The notes: generated by a model from the sequence alone, not told the origin. Shown: positions 10,768-23,647, counted from the first letter of the stretch. The stretch: DNA of 64,000 bases from Daphnia pulex (GCF_021134715.1 NC_060024.1:11532001-11596000); one strand, 5' to 3'. Program-made: numbers and translations.

Positions 10768-11481
10768 AATCGGAATAATTCAAAACTATTCTTTTTGGAG
10801 TTCAGAGTTCTACTGCTCAACGTAATTCTAGCGAAAACGTTTATAAGACATTTCCCTACGTAAACATTGTCGTTGACGGATATTGCTTAAGGAACTTTTG
10901 TTATTTGTTGTAATTGACACCAACCAAATCCTTTTTTTCTGATTAAAAATCTACGCAGTTGGAGTTTATGAAAAAGAAGATAAGCGTCAGGTCATAATAT
11001 ACTTGGTGCGTGCTGCCTTTATGGAAATGGATTTACTTCCCTGTTCGCGGTTAAACCAACATTTCCGTCAGAGCTGCATCCGTTTTGGCTCTAACCTAAT
11101 TTGCAGCATTTCTTCATTTATTTTTTAAATTTGTTTTAGATTTTTTAAAATTATTATTTCAAAAGAATCATATCTCATAATACTGGAAGCTGCAGGTTTT
11201 TTTTTAATTTTTGTCTATAATTTGTTATTTACTTTTTTCCGCATTTTCTATTTCAAAAGATTCAGAATTTACGCGTGGCAACGCTGTTTGTTGTGAAGTC
11301 TTTTCCACTCCTCTTTTCTACGTCGAAGAAAAGAGAGAGACTCCTTTTCTCTTTCTGACTCCCACTTTCACGTGTCTTTAACCTATTTCCCTTTTCTTTT
11401 ACTTGATTGACGTTCCAGGGTGTTGAATTTTTTTTGTACTGTTAGTTTCATTTTCACGGAACTTTTGTTTTATTGTTAATA
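10768..11481. other. Shared upstream region of DCST-like (-) and GTSF1-like (+) genes
   Basis: Head-to-head gap of 714 bases. AT-rich with T runs near 11100-11260 and a CT-rich tract near 11330-11400, just before the GTSF1-like start. No TATA box recognised. Both neighbours belong to families linked to the germ line, so a shared promoter is possible but unproven. Confidence 0.4.
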
Positions 11482-12837
11482 ATGGAAATTGTTGCTGACA
11501 AATCAGAACGCGTTAACTGTCCTTTTGATCCTGTTCACGTCATCGAGAGACGAAGACTTCAGGCACATATAATCAAATGCAAACGTGTAAGTAATCTCTA
11601 GATGCAAATTAAAATACTTGATTCTTTACTCTTTTGTCTTCTTTTATTCAGAATCTTCCGGCAAATCATGACTTTGTTCAGTGCCAATTTTGGACCTTGC
11701 ATTACGTCAGGAAGGGTGAACTTGAATCTCACTATGCCACATGTGAGCATGCTTTAATGAAACTTGCAACAAAGAGAGTGGCTGCTGGTAATGAAACAAA
11801 TTTAAATAATGTTTTAAAATAGAGTTGAGCTAAGTTATATTTTTCATTCCCTGTAGCTGAACCATCTAGATTCAGGGAACCTAAATTGATTTACAATGAC
11901 ACTAGTGCATCACATTCATCTTTTACTGATGAGTCGTGGGATATTCCATCTGATCAACCCACTTTTAAGCCAGAAATGTTAAGAGCGCAAGCTGCACACA
12001 TGACGTAAAAATAGCTTTAATGATGGTTACGAGGGGAAACCAATTTAATAATTAACTTTTTTTTAGCATTCCTCATGGTTTAACAAAATCAAAGCGCCGA
12101 GAATGTAGAGAACAGGAGCGTAAACGATTGCGAGAGATGGAGTAAGAATTTTTTTGACACAATTTGGATCAAGTAATTCATTTACCCATTTTACCTAGGC
12201 AAACTGAAAAGCTTGTGAAACTTGAAAAAAGTTGGCCTTCTGAAGCTTCATCAAGCAATCCAGAACAGACTGCTTATCAAAGGAAACCTGCAGGTACATT
12301 TTACATTTTATTTTTACATTTTACAAAGATTTGCAAAAAACTGTAATTGATTAATTATCTTTCTAGAAACACCATCGAATCGGCCTGCAAATTTGTCATT
12401 TATATCGTCTACTGGATCAACGAGCTATACTGAAAGTTCACCTGGATCATCCACACCATCCAGTGAAACTTATAACGGCCCTCCCCATTTCAGACCTATT
12501 CATTATAGCATGCCCCCTCCACACGGAATACCTCCTCCTCATGGAATACCGCCTCCTCATTCACAGATGCCCGGCAGAGGAAGGGGATATTTGCGTAAGA
12601 TTTCAATTTCAATTAAATTTTCAGGGCGCCAATATTAATGAACTGTTTAATTATGCAGTTTCCGAGTCGGCTTGGAGTGATGACGCCAGGCCATCCTATC
12701 ACCCGTATGTTAAAGATTGTTGAGTATGTACACTAAAGTATGATATACTAACGTTATACTTGTATCTTATTTATTCTAGGTACCCATATAATGGCATACC
12801 CTACCGTTATTCCCCCAACGATTTTCCCGGCTTGTGA
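11482..12837 (+). CDS. GTSF1/Asterix-like protein with two CHHC zinc fingers and long proline-rich tail
   Basis: Gametocyte-specific factor 1 family; animal members assist Piwi proteins in transposon silencing. Two fingers of identical spacing C-x5-H-x9-H-x3-C open the protein: CPFDPVHVIERRRLQAHIIK then C, and CQFWTLHYVRKGELESHYAT then C. Exons: 11482-11586, 11652-11787, 11857-12004, 12067-12141, 12199-12293, 12367-12594, 12659-12704, 12780-12837; total 891 nt, 296 aa. The tail has a basic-acidic helix (KRRECREQERKRLREME), a Ser/Thr-rich stretch and a tandem PPPHGI repeat (three copies), and ends RYSPNDFPGL. This is about twice the length of typical GTSF1 proteins (roughly 110-170 aa). The family call rests on the fingers; the tail is unfamiliar. 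Expression in the germ line is expected but not seen in the sequence. Confidence 0.85.
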
Positions 12838-13511
12838 ATTTATTAGGCTTTATATGAAGCGGTACTATTGTACCAAGTTTTAGGGGCTTTTCATGTCTTT
12901 TTGACATACTGTATTACTTCTTTTAACACTTTTTACTCTTTACTCACTTCCACCTAATTCTAGCATAGTGACTATTTGACTTCATTTTAATTGACTTTGG
13001 AGTTTTCATTAGATTCATCATTTGACCACTTTCTATGTAATTGGTATTATTCGCACGGTAAAGCTCATATTTCAGAGTAAAGTTTCAAAGCGGGCTTTTT
13101 GCTCGCACTGGAGTTGGTTGGTATGGTGTCACAGTTCATTCCCCTTTGTACAATTATGGTCAGTACATTTCCATCTTCACTTAAACTTGATATTTCAAAA
13201 CTGATATGGTTCTTGTATCCAAAAACTACAATTGATTCTGTTGCAACTGGAAACGCCAAGGGCTTGATGGCGATAGCAGGCATGGATCCAAAACTCCGTC
13301 TCGCCCGAAAGAAAGACACACAAACAGGTAGCGACTGGAGTCCGTCTCAGTTGCAGCCAGTTGGCGTTGTTGTATAACATAGCGCGAAGAAACCTGCACA
13401 GGGCAGTCGATTGTCGGAGGCAGAGTAACTAGCTGTTGTGGATCCCGTTTCGTTAGAAGTTGTGGAAAACCAGTGGAAAAGTTCAGTCCATCAAGTGGCT
13501 ATCTTTGAAAA
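12838..13511. other. Intergenic between GTSF1-like and clip protease
   Basis: Same-strand gap. An open frame at 13099-13377 (+) has no family signature or good splice context and is probably chance. The last about 100 bases are likely protease 5' UTR. Confidence 0.45.
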
Positions 13512-15279
<1,768 letters not shown>

Positions 15280-15615
15280 TTTTAAATAAACTAAACAAAA
15301 ATATTTTTTTTTCGGGTATTTTTTTAATACAAAATATTTTTCGGTTGACAAGTTCTTTGTTTGAATATAAATTTGTATAGGTTTAATCTTCGCTTGCTGA
15401 AAAGTGGTAATTAAATAGAAATCTCAAAATTGTTTATTCCAACTTTATGCAGTTGCAGAAAAGGAAATAATAAACTTTTTAGGTTTCAATGAAATAACAT
15501 TTTATAACTTCATCCTTTTTATGTATTGATTTCAGTACATACGTTTTACGGGATCTGCCGTGAGTCCTCTGCAGTGGAGATTTAGGGAAGCATCTTTTTC
15601 GGTAGTATGGGTAGT
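15280..15615. other. Convergent 3' region
   Basis: Tail-to-tail gap of 336 bases between the clip protease (+) and fucosyltransferase 2 (-). AT-rich; presumably holds both 3' UTRs and polyadenylation sites. Confidence 0.5.
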
Positions 15616-16821
15616 TTAGTTCCTTATTATTATTGGCATGTTCGCACAATGGGATTCCTTCATGTACCACTTTTCTAAACCGTTGACTGTTCCCCTTTTC
15701 AGAGGTGTTGAGTGAAGGGCTTCGCACAAGTCGCAGAATGTCTGTCTGCTTGTTCCGTAGAGGTTGCGAACGGTGTAGTGTGGTTTCCACCAGAAATACT
15801 CTGCGTACAAAGTGTCATTGCTGTCGAGTTCCTTCAAATATTTGGCCAACTGTTTGGGAGTATAATCTAAAGCACTGATGTAAGAATGCGGAGGAGCGAT
15901 GGCGCTGTAATTGGCCCCGCCCAGCACGACGGGCACAATGTTCCTACCCATCATTTCAAAGAACTTTTCCGTGACGTACTCCTCGCAGATTGAGTTCTCG
16001 AATGAAAAGTAAAACTTGTACGTTTTCTCAATCATGTCGTAGCAAACGTCTTCGTTCTGACTACGTGGACAACGATCCTCACCTCCGCATTGGCCATCTT
16101 TACTGAAAATGTCCACATCCATGTAGTTTTTCAACACTTTGACGTATCCTTGTCTGTTGCTTCTGGCGTAACAGTTGGATACCAACCAAATGGCCAATTT
16201 CGTCTTTCCAAGAGCCGGATTCATGTCAAAATGAACCATTTGTTCTCGCATGGTTGTTGCCTCAGCTTCTGTTTTTGGCGCAGTATCCAGAGGAATTATT
16301 TCACCATACTTGAGATGGAAATCTGAACCGCTTCGATAGGTCATGGTCCAATTGAAGTAGTTATCGAATGACTTCAACTCTGATGGCATGTGATCGGGTG
16401 GCTCGTTGGAAAACATCACAAATATTTGATCGGCTCGTCGATTTGTGAATTCTTTTGGAGTTTTCTGGGTCGGCGGATGGACGAGAATAGCGTCGAAATT
16501 TTCGTGCGGCATTAGACTGGCATTGTTAGTGATGAAACAGTTGTCAACCCGACAACCGGAGTTTAGAAATGCCGCTTTCCCCAATCCAAATCTATAGCCC
16601 CACAATTCATTCCACAGTAAAATATTTTTTGTGCCTTTGATGACCGAAATTCTTTTCCAGTTGTCGGTATCATTCATTGAGTCATTTGTACCGATCGCCA
16701 CTCGAAGAAGTCCAGGTTTTTCGATTTCACTACTAAAATACGTTATGTACAGGAATAAAAAGAGCAACGACATGCAGATGCACAGTAGAAACACTCGCAT
16801 AAAAGCACGAATTGGCAACAT
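15616..16821 (-). CDS. Alpha-1,3-fucosyltransferase (GT10), copy 2
   Basis: Paralogue of the gene at 7447-8679, in opposite orientation about 7 kb away. Single exon, 401 aa. The type II anchor is VFLLCICMSLLFLFLYITYF (residues about 10-29). The catalytic domain has FVMFSNEPP, NWTMTYRSGS, KTKLAIWLVSNC and KFYFSFENSICEEYVTEKF. Outside the block 15775-16047 the two proteins differ at many positions, including the stem and the C-terminal 40 residues. Inside it the DNA differs at only 4 of 273 sites and the protein at one (Asn for Asp after GGA). Both copies keep the expected catalytic motifs, so both are probably active, perhaps with different acceptors or expression. Confidence 0.93.
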   Translation of the reverse strand: MLPIRAFMRVFLLCICMSLLFLFLYITYFSSEIEKPGLLRVAIGTNDSMNDTDNWKRISVIKGTKNILLWNELWGYRFGLGKAAFLNSGCRVDNCFITNNASLMPHENFDAILVHPPTQKTPKEFTNRRADQIFVMFSNEPPDHMPSELKSFDNYFNWTMTYRSGSDFHLKYGEIIPLDTAPKTEAEATTMREQMVHFDMNPALGKTKLAIWLVSNCYARSNRQGYVKVLKNYMDVDIFSKDGQCGGEDRCPRSQNEDVCYDMIEKTYKFYFSFENSICEEYVTEKFFEMMGRNIVPVVLGGANYSAIAPPHSYISALDYTPKQLAKYLKELDSNDTLYAEYFWWKPHYTVRNLYGTSRQTFCDLCEALHSTPLKRGTVNGLEKWYMKESHCANMPIIIRN

Positions 16822-17563
16822 AATTGTAATATCACTAATAGCTCTTACAAATCGTGATGAGCTTACGTTCTCTGCGAATTTTTACACGATGCACCAAGGT
16901 CCTCAATAATGTCCAATACATTTAATCTAAATCGTCCCTACACTTTTTTCCTTGGGTGTAACAGGTGCTGTTAGAGGTACCCTGTGAGTAAGTATAATGA
17001 CGAGTTTATCGCCTTTCGGCCACGAAAGAGATATCGACTTGTTATCTGTAGTTTGTGTAAAGTTCCTTTCTTTTAAGGTGTAATAAGATATCAGTTTCAA
17101 ATTTCTACGGTACGCTCACCCTTAAGTTAAAATGCGGTACTATTTCAAGGGATGAATACGGAATGTAAAGTTAATGTAGGATTATTTAGAAGAAAAAGTC
17201 ATTTAGTCCAAAGGAAAATTGATGATTCTGGTGTGTGACAGAGAAAAATGATTACCATTTTCAATAGGATAAAGAAATCCCTAGGCTATTATATACTACC
17301 TGACTCAGACACAGGTAAACCCAGACACATTCTGATGTAAGTTACCAAACGGGAGCTATTTAAAAAAGACCTAGGTCAACGCTTTCTTTTAAGAACATTC
17401 AAAACAACAGCTCCCGTCACTTTCTAATATTCTTCCTTAAACTGGCATTTGTGTTGCCCAACGATACCCAGCGACTTTGGCGTGCCCTCTAAGATTATCA
17501 GCAACCAAAATCAGAGAGACACGTGGATAAGCAAAGCACCTGTATACATTCTTCCATCTCGAC

Positions 17564-17570
17564 TATAAAA
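17564..17570 (+). promoter_or_regulatory. TATA box candidate (TATAAAA)
   Basis: A consensus TATAAAA follows GACTATAAAA and lies about 74 bases before an ATG at 17638 that opens a short membrane-anchor frame. Position is right for a start site near 17595. Not tested against background frequency in this AT-rich DNA. Confidence 0.3.
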
Positions 17571-17637
17571 TGGCCCAGCAGTGCTTCCTGTGCCTGGGAG
17601 TTATAATTGGTTTTCGAACAAAGTCCGCACGAAGATG

Positions 17638-17763
17638 TACTCGCCCAAGTTGTCTAAACTGTTGATATTAGTCCTCATTCTCTCCTGCTGTGTTCCTTCT
17701 TATATATACTTATCAAATCAGCAGTCAAATTGTGGATCAGCTTTTTGTGACGAGTCGAAATGA
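17638..17763 (+). CDS. Short open frame with signal-anchor helix, possible first exon
   Basis: 42 codons, MYSPKLSKLLILVLILSCCV..., then a short luminal-type segment with two cysteines (NCGSAFC) and a stop. A basic cytosolic tip followed by one hydrophobic helix is the layout of type II Golgi enzymes such as the fucosyltransferases next door, and a TATA box lies upstream. No clear splice donor or downstream catalytic exon was found, so this may be an isolated peptide, a decayed glycosyltransferase start, or chance. Confidence 0.25.
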   Translation, partial: YSPKLSKLLILVLILSCCVPSYIYLSNQQSNCGSAFCDESK

Positions 17764-18459
17764 ATCACAATATCGTTTTCCATTATTCCCTTCGAATATC
17801 CCTTTTGGCGTGTCATCTTTTTCTAATTCAACAGACGTTTAAATTAGTTTTTCACAGCAATGCCTTGCTATTGCTACCGGAGCTTGTCGTCGACTGGCTG
17901 CAATATCCGTTTGTATGAGTAAGCCCAACACTATCACCACAACAAAACGAACAAAACTCTTAAATTCTATTCGAGCCTACTCGAGTCCTGAGGTACGTAG
18001 TTTAGAGAATGCAATGCAAATATTTTAGACCATAATTTTTCCAAAGGATCGCCAAAACATAAATCTAATCCTGATATATGCGTTGATAACTAAACAGGGA
18101 AGATATAGTTCCGTCGCAAACTTCGTGCCTCTACCGTTTGCTCAAGATTTTACGCTTGAAGTTCACAGCGTAGTTGCATCCAGTCGAGTTGAACCAAGTA
18201 CATTTATGCTCGATTAAAAAAATTCAATATAACTTATTGGACATTGAACCAATTAACCTTTTCACATTTTTTGTTTAATTTGGAGTAGGACAAGTTATCG
18301 GAATAAGCTGTAGGTCTTTTCATAATAAAATACGTAAAATAGTGCACAAACGGTTATCCTCAATTCGATCATTTTTGAAATTTTATCAAATGTAAACGGC
18401 AATATTCGCCCAGAGAAAACAAACAGCCGATTGTTATCAATCAATTTCTCCTACAACTT

Positions 18460-18578
18460 GTCAACGGCCATACCACGTAGAACTCACCCGGTCTCGTCAG
18501 CTCCCGGAAGTTAAGTTACGTCGGGTCCCGTTAGTACTTGGATGGGTGACCGCTTGGGAATACGGGATGCAGTTGGCA
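18460..18578 (+). rRNA. 5S ribosomal RNA
   Basis: About 119 nt matching animal 5S rRNA, including GGCCATACCACG, GAAGTTAAG, TTAGTACTTGGATGGGTGAC and CGCTTGGGAA. The ends GTCAAC and GTTGGC pair to close helix I, and GTCCCG (near 18523) pairs with CGGGAT (near 18563) despite differing from the usual sequence, so changes are compensated. A T-run at 18582-18588 is the Pol III terminator. Only one copy is in the window, so it is a dispersed copy or the edge of an array not seen here. Confidence 0.93.
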
Positions 18579-18579
18579 T

Positions 18580-20949
18580 AGTTTTTTTCATTTTTTAGCT
18601 GAGAAACACAAAATTTCATTTATTCTTTTTTATTTTATTGTTTATTGAAATTTTATAAATATGTGGTTGACATTAAACATTATAAGAAAAGTTATAAAAA
18701 ATAAAAATGATCAATGTTTTGATTTCAACGTTGCAATTAACAGATTGGCAAATGGCATTGGCAATGGCAACACTCGTGTATTCGTCTGTATTCGTGTTCT
18801 GTTAGGCTGTTAGGACTTAGGGTGTCATCAGCAGAGTGCCAGTGTACCGTGCCACGCCACAATAACAAACACGAAGACGTTAACGTTGAGTATGATAGAT
18901 TGCTGACAAACTCAGCATGGTGATGTATAGAAATTGAAGACTTTGATATACAGTGAGAATTTGGCAATACCAAATAAGCCCGTTCACGTAAACCTTTCTT
19001 TTGTTTCTGGATTGCCTAATCATAGTACAATTATCACCCACGGGTCCCGTCTCTCTTTTGGTTGAAACAAGGCATTCAAGTAGCCTGAATGGTTTGAAAC
19101 AGCTCAGCCCAGGATTCACACATCACATTGGTGCAAGAAGTAAAACATTTATTATTTCTTCTGCATTTGATATTCAATCTTTCTTTGCTGAAAAGGATGT
19201 ACTGTGTGTGTATTTATCGGACAACAATTACACCACCTACATGGACTCCTAACACAATGTTTTGCCCAAGAATCCACCCGGTCTACATGGATCGTCAACC
19301 TACATGGCAGTTCCTCACTGAACAGTAAAATACCACTGTCATCAAAGTAATGCCAGAACATATTCAATCATTCAAATAATTGCTTGCAGTTTTGACCAAG
19401 ACAGAATTTGAAAACTCTGTCTTATTAAATAGCTTAAGACTTAATAACTTAAGTCTTAAATAGAGCTTATGTGACTTGTTATCGCTTTTGTTTAACCGAC
19501 TAAGAAATCTGTACGAATCCGTGCACCGTAGTAATAATGCTGTTTTTTTTTATTTTGCAGGCTTTACTTCAGCTATAGGCCTACCCCTTTCGGTTGTTAC
19601 TACGAGAAAATGAGATCGCATGTCAGTCTCGCCAATCTTTAATTCATCATCGTGGAGTTGTACAAATGTACAGCAAACAAGATGTCTCTTTTTGTACATC
19701 CATTAATACTGCAAAAGAATTCTTTGTTGATTAAAGAAGAAGTCCAATATCGGCAGCAATCTGCAGAATAATCCAACTTGTCGCAGTAAGTGATGATTGG
19801 ATTTTCCTTATGGCGACGTGAAGTAATAGGACGAAGGTGATAATTTTTTTTCTACGTTTTATCAATTTGTTGGCCATTTTTATGCTTTCTAAGCATGTCT
19901 AATAAGCAGTGAGTTGTGTTTAAGGGTGTGAAGTTGTCACTTGTCACGTTGTCAATAGGTAGGATTCGAATTCGTCCACCAGGGGGTGCGCTAAAATGGC
20001 AAAACCACGTCATTCGTCTTCGGGGCGTCTATGGTGTTGTTTGTATGACTTTGTATGACGCTGGCTGTATCCATTACGTCGGATTTCCAACATTTTCCAT
20101 CATGGAGATGGAAAGGTAATTTTTTTAGTTTTTATTCATTAATACTATTGTGTATGTTAAATAGAAATATTCGTGTATTTGTGTGTGGATCTAAAGGTGA
20201 TTTGTCGGTGGAGTGGAGTTCTTCTGTCTTTGGAGTTTTACGGTCGCCATACCGGTGGATTGTCCCCCCATCCGCCAGGTGACGCGGGAGTCTTCGTGAT
20301 CGTGAGGAAAAAATATTTGTCATTTGTTTGTTGTTTGATTGTTTCCGAGACGCTGATGTATGTTCCGTATTCTAAATTCATTACGGAATTGAGGTGTCGA
20401 TCTACATTCTCAGCCAAATGTAATTGGTAATGCTAGTTTGGATTTCTTAAATTTAATTAATCTTTGACGTCTCTGTCTGAATTTACAGGCAATCTGGCAT
20501 ATAATTTCACTTGGCCAAATGTGATGACGTGGGTCGAAACTGCTGCGCATTTTGTCGAAATGTTGGCCATTGTTAGACACGTCTCATCTCTGCAGAAGCA
20601 CTTCAGAGCTAGTAAAGTAATATTGTTGATCAATCTCCCTGCAATAAATGCAATAGTTGCAATAATGTATGCAATAATTACTTGATTTTCAGGTCAGAGA
20701 TGGAGATCCCTTTGCTCAACTGTTTCAGAAATTTAGAACACAACAAAGTCTGAGCTTCATGGCTGTAGGCCTGTAGTATCATTAATGTCATTTTGTTGCA
20801 GCCAGCTGGTGAAAAGTGTAATAGAGTCCTGTTGAGCTGCAGCTGCTGCATGCATTTTATTGAGCTGGTGTTATTCCAAGTGTCACTGCACAAAAACTTT
20901 TAAGTATATTAACTTATAAGACTACCTCAATTCTTTCCCCTCATTGAGC
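18580..20949. other. Gene-poor region
   Basis: No gene recognised. Around 19430-19462 there is a short palindromic TTAAGTCTT/AAGACTTAA arrangement. A segment at 20489-20616 (+) is open, flanked by TTTACAG and GTAATA, and might be a decayed upstream exon of the MRPS35-like fragment that follows; this is weak. Confidence 0.4.
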
Positions 20950-21097
20950 GATGCCCGAGCCAGAATTGTAACACTCCAGGTCTGAAAAGAAGAAAATAAA
21001 ACCGCATTTGATTTTCTGTTATAAGTAACTCTCTCCCCTCATGTAGGTGAAATTGAGCTCTTTGAAATTGGACAACCATGCCAAGGATAAATTCCTC
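20950..21097 (+). pseudogene. Fragment of mitochondrial ribosomal protein S35 gene
   Basis: Two small exon pieces, 20950-20979 (DARARIVTLQ, ending at a GTCTGA donor) and 21047-21097 (VKLSSLKLDNHAKDKFL, after an ATGTAG acceptor), join to the most conserved block of MRPS35, whose animal orthologues read PRARIVTLQ/RVKLSSLxLDxHAKxK. Downstream the frame loses the expected LVGERY and following residues and becomes unrelated. The rest of the protein was not found nearby apart from a doubtful piece at 20489-20616. It is therefore probably a decayed partial duplicate of a host gene; the intact gene should be elsewhere. Confidence 0.55.
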
Positions 21098-22140
21098 TGT
21101 TTTTTTCCTGTACCGGCTAGACGTTTTGTAAGAAACACTTCAGAATTATTCAGGTAAATATTTTCAACTTTCTAACTGTGAGACTACAGACTTAGTTAGT
21201 CGGTGACTATCTCTTAACTTATTTGGGTTGAATTTTCAGTTGTCTACCTTGTTAATGCTTGCTAGCTGTAGGTTCTTCTGCAACTTTTATTATTCTGAAG
21301 GATTGTGTTTGTATAGTTTACTTTAACTTATGTCATTTTTGTTTTTGTAATTTAAGACATTGTTTCCTTGATAGTTGATAGTAATTGAGTTTTTTTATAA
21401 ATAGGATTATCAGTCTAGTAAAAGGATGAACTTCTTTGTTGCTGCCCAACGTACATATGGATTTGATGCAGCCAGCTGAGGGCTTTAACTCTTGTAAATA
21501 ATGTAAAGTGACATTGATTCATCTAGATTAATTCATTAATTTCATTTTGGTTATAGGTTTAGTGTTTTATGTTCGCGTAGTTGCTGTCCGATGTGGCACG
21601 TTGTTGAAGCCTATGCTGGTGAAGGATCTTTCTACATCAAGTTCAATTGGCCGTTCCTTAGTGCTGATGTTGTGTTACCGAAGTTGCATCATATTTTGTT
21701 TAATTGTCATCGTGACTTGCAGTTTACCGTTTATAAGTGCAGAAGCAACAAAAACAAATATGGGATTTCATGTCAAACAAATAATAAACATGTTTTTGGG
21801 GTTGGGAAAGGTAAGTGGTGGATGTTGGAGGGGGAGGGAGGATATTTCAAGTTTGGATAAAAATTTAGTTAATCTATAACCCTACAAACGTATCCCTACC
21901 AATTAATCTCCTAACCCCATAAACATATACCTTCCAATCCTTCAAACCCTGAAAACATACACCTACCAACCCTTAAATCTGTACTCTTAACCCTATAAAC
22001 CAATGTTAAACCTTGAACCTATAACCATGTAATATCTGTAATAAATAAAAAAAAAATACACTACATGAAATAATTTTTATTTTCTTTTTAAAATGTTCAA
22101 AAAATTCAATAAACAGAACGTCCGGTTCAAGACGATTTTC
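21098..22140. other. Gene-poor region with degenerate minisatellite
   Basis: An open frame at 21591-21860 (+) has no recognised domain. The minisatellite at 21878-22020 is listed separately. Confidence 0.4.
21878..22020 (+). repeat. Degenerate minisatellite, unit about 32-44 bp, G-poor
   Basis: Units beginning AACCC-TA/CA-AAAC recur near 21878, 21913, 21945 and 21989, each followed by ATA-CCT-CCAAT-like sequence. The + strand here has only about five G in 145 bases, a strong strand bias. It looks like an old tandem repeat of an AACCCTATAAACATATACC type unit. Confidence 0.45.
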
Positions 22141-22142
22141 TT

Positions 22143-22588
22143 CTGCACGAGTTTAAACGCAACCCGCCACCACCGCTGCGGCAATGAGACAAAAAGCGTT
22201 AGTTTAATTTTGCGGAAATCTGCGTCAGTCAGGTTACAAGTTTTTCAAAATCAAACTTCTGTCGAATTTTGCATCTAGTCTACTGGTGCAAGTAGCTATC
22301 CTATGTATTTGGTAGTTAAGAAGATGGTTATTGTTTAAAAAACAAACAATGGTGATTGTTTTGGCTACTCAGAACACCCCATTGTTTTTTTCTTAAACAA
22401 TCATTTTCTTAACTACCAAACACATGGAATCGCGATTTGCACTAATAGATTACATGCAAAATTCTACGCGAGTTGTTAAATTAGAAAAATTTGTAACTTG
22501 ACTAACGCAGATTTGCGCAAAAAATAAACCATGGCTTTTTGTTTCATTGGGTAGTGGGTTGCTTTGTTTAAATCGCACATGCTGTTAT
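22143..22588. mobile_element. MITE-like element: long imperfect inverted repeat
   Basis: Two arms of about 170-190 bases face each other around a centre near 22330-22390. Left-arm words such as CAATGAGACAAAAAGC, AAATCTGCGT, GAATTTTGCAT and TTTGGTAGTTAAGAA recur as reverse complements in the right arm with scattered differences. No open frame inside. This is the structure of a fold-back MITE derived from a DNA transposon. The exact ends and target-site duplication could not be fixed; similarity extends to GCAACCC/GGGTTGC near the borders. Confidence 0.65.
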
Positions 22589-22589
22589 A

Positions 22590-23368
22590 GGTTTTGTCTA
22601 CGGCCCCCAGAGATAAGTATCTGGACCGAGAAGAAGAGAGAAGTACGAGGCAAGTTTTTCCGGGGAGATGTAGTCATACTAGGCTTCCGGGTTAGACTCA
22701 TGACCCTCCAAAAGTTTTCATCGGATCATGCGCCTTCCAAGTCCCCGTTCGACCAGAGCCCTCCCCTCCTCCTGGTTTCACAGCGGGTGAGTGACCACCG
22801 GCGGGCGTTGGTTAGTGGTTAGTTATGGAAACGGGGCCACAGAAAAGAAGGGAGCCCAGATATGCACTTGTCATTTATCTAACAACTACACAATCTATCA
22901 GTCTTGGATTACAGCATTCTCTCGTCGGTTTTCACCAGCGTGGGTGTGATCAGTAGCGAAGGATTACCCTGTAAGCAGAATGAACATTTATTTGGAAAAT
23001 ATTCAAACAAGGTTGTAGCAACAGAAAGCAGTACCTCAAATCAAGAAGGGGCCCGTGTAAGGAAGTAAACAGGGAGATTCAAGGGTAACAGCCAGCAGGT
23101 TAGCAAAGAACCTTGTCGACTGTATAGTCCTTTTTCTTCAAACAACATGACTTCTCATAAAGTCTACCATGGTACATTGGAAACCTAAAACCTGTAAATA
23201 AAAAATATAGTCACCTTGTCTTTAATTTGTGGCATCAATGTGCTTGATGTCTATGATCTAAAAGAATAATTAAACTTAAAAATTAGATAGACTTAAGTGC
23301 AGAACAATACTTTAAATACATATAAGACTGCAACAAAATAAGTTCAGTGACATGACAAGTAAACTTAC
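22590..23368. other. Intergenic, nothing recognised
   Basis: No coding exon, RNA gene or repeat recognised; some GC-richer sequence near 22620-22850. Confidence 0.4.
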
Positions 23369-23647
23369 ACACTAAACCACCAATCCGTTATGTAAGGTTC
23401 TCTAGAAGATGGAATGAGAAATTGGTCCATGCTTGGGTTGGCGATCTGGCAAGTCCCATAGAATGATTCAGCCGATAATAGTGATGAATCGTAATAAAAG
23501 ATGAGAAGACTATGTTCCAGCAATACTTTACTAAAGCTAGCATTGGTTGTTACCACTCTGTCATTTGGATGACATATTCTGTAGGATATCAGGATTTTTA
23601 ACACAATAGTTGACGGTACTGGCTTCATGCACCTTTCACATTTTTCC
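23369..23647 (-). CDS. Orphan exon candidate, unknown protein
   Basis: Open for 93 codons and bounded by a good acceptor (TCCATTTCCAG at 23648) and a consensus donor (GTAAGT from 23368). The peptide starts with a CxxC (EKCERC) and has CHPN and GTC later, with hydrophobic strands (IVLKILISY, LLIFYYDSSLL). The pattern is vaguely CUB-like but no family can be asserted. No partner exon was recognised on either side, so it may be a decayed gene or part of one with long introns. Confidence 0.3.

Larger units (their letters stand above)
16822..18459. other. Intergenic with one promoter-like site
   Basis: Between fucosyltransferase 2 and 5S rRNA. Apart from the TATA box and short membrane-anchor frame near 17564-17763 (listed separately), nothing coding or repetitive was recognised. 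Confidence 0.5.

Noticed and set aside
13099-13377. 92-codon frame (+) before the clip protease
   Set aside because: No signature and not needed for the protease, whose signal peptide starts at 13512.
15479-15790. 103-codon frame (-) overlapping fucosyltransferase 2
   Set aside because: Out-of-frame shadow of the 3' end of the fucosyltransferase gene.
21878-22020. Internal telomere repeat
   Set aside because: CCTAA-like words occur but not in 5- or 6-base tandem order; the repeat unit is 32-44 bases.
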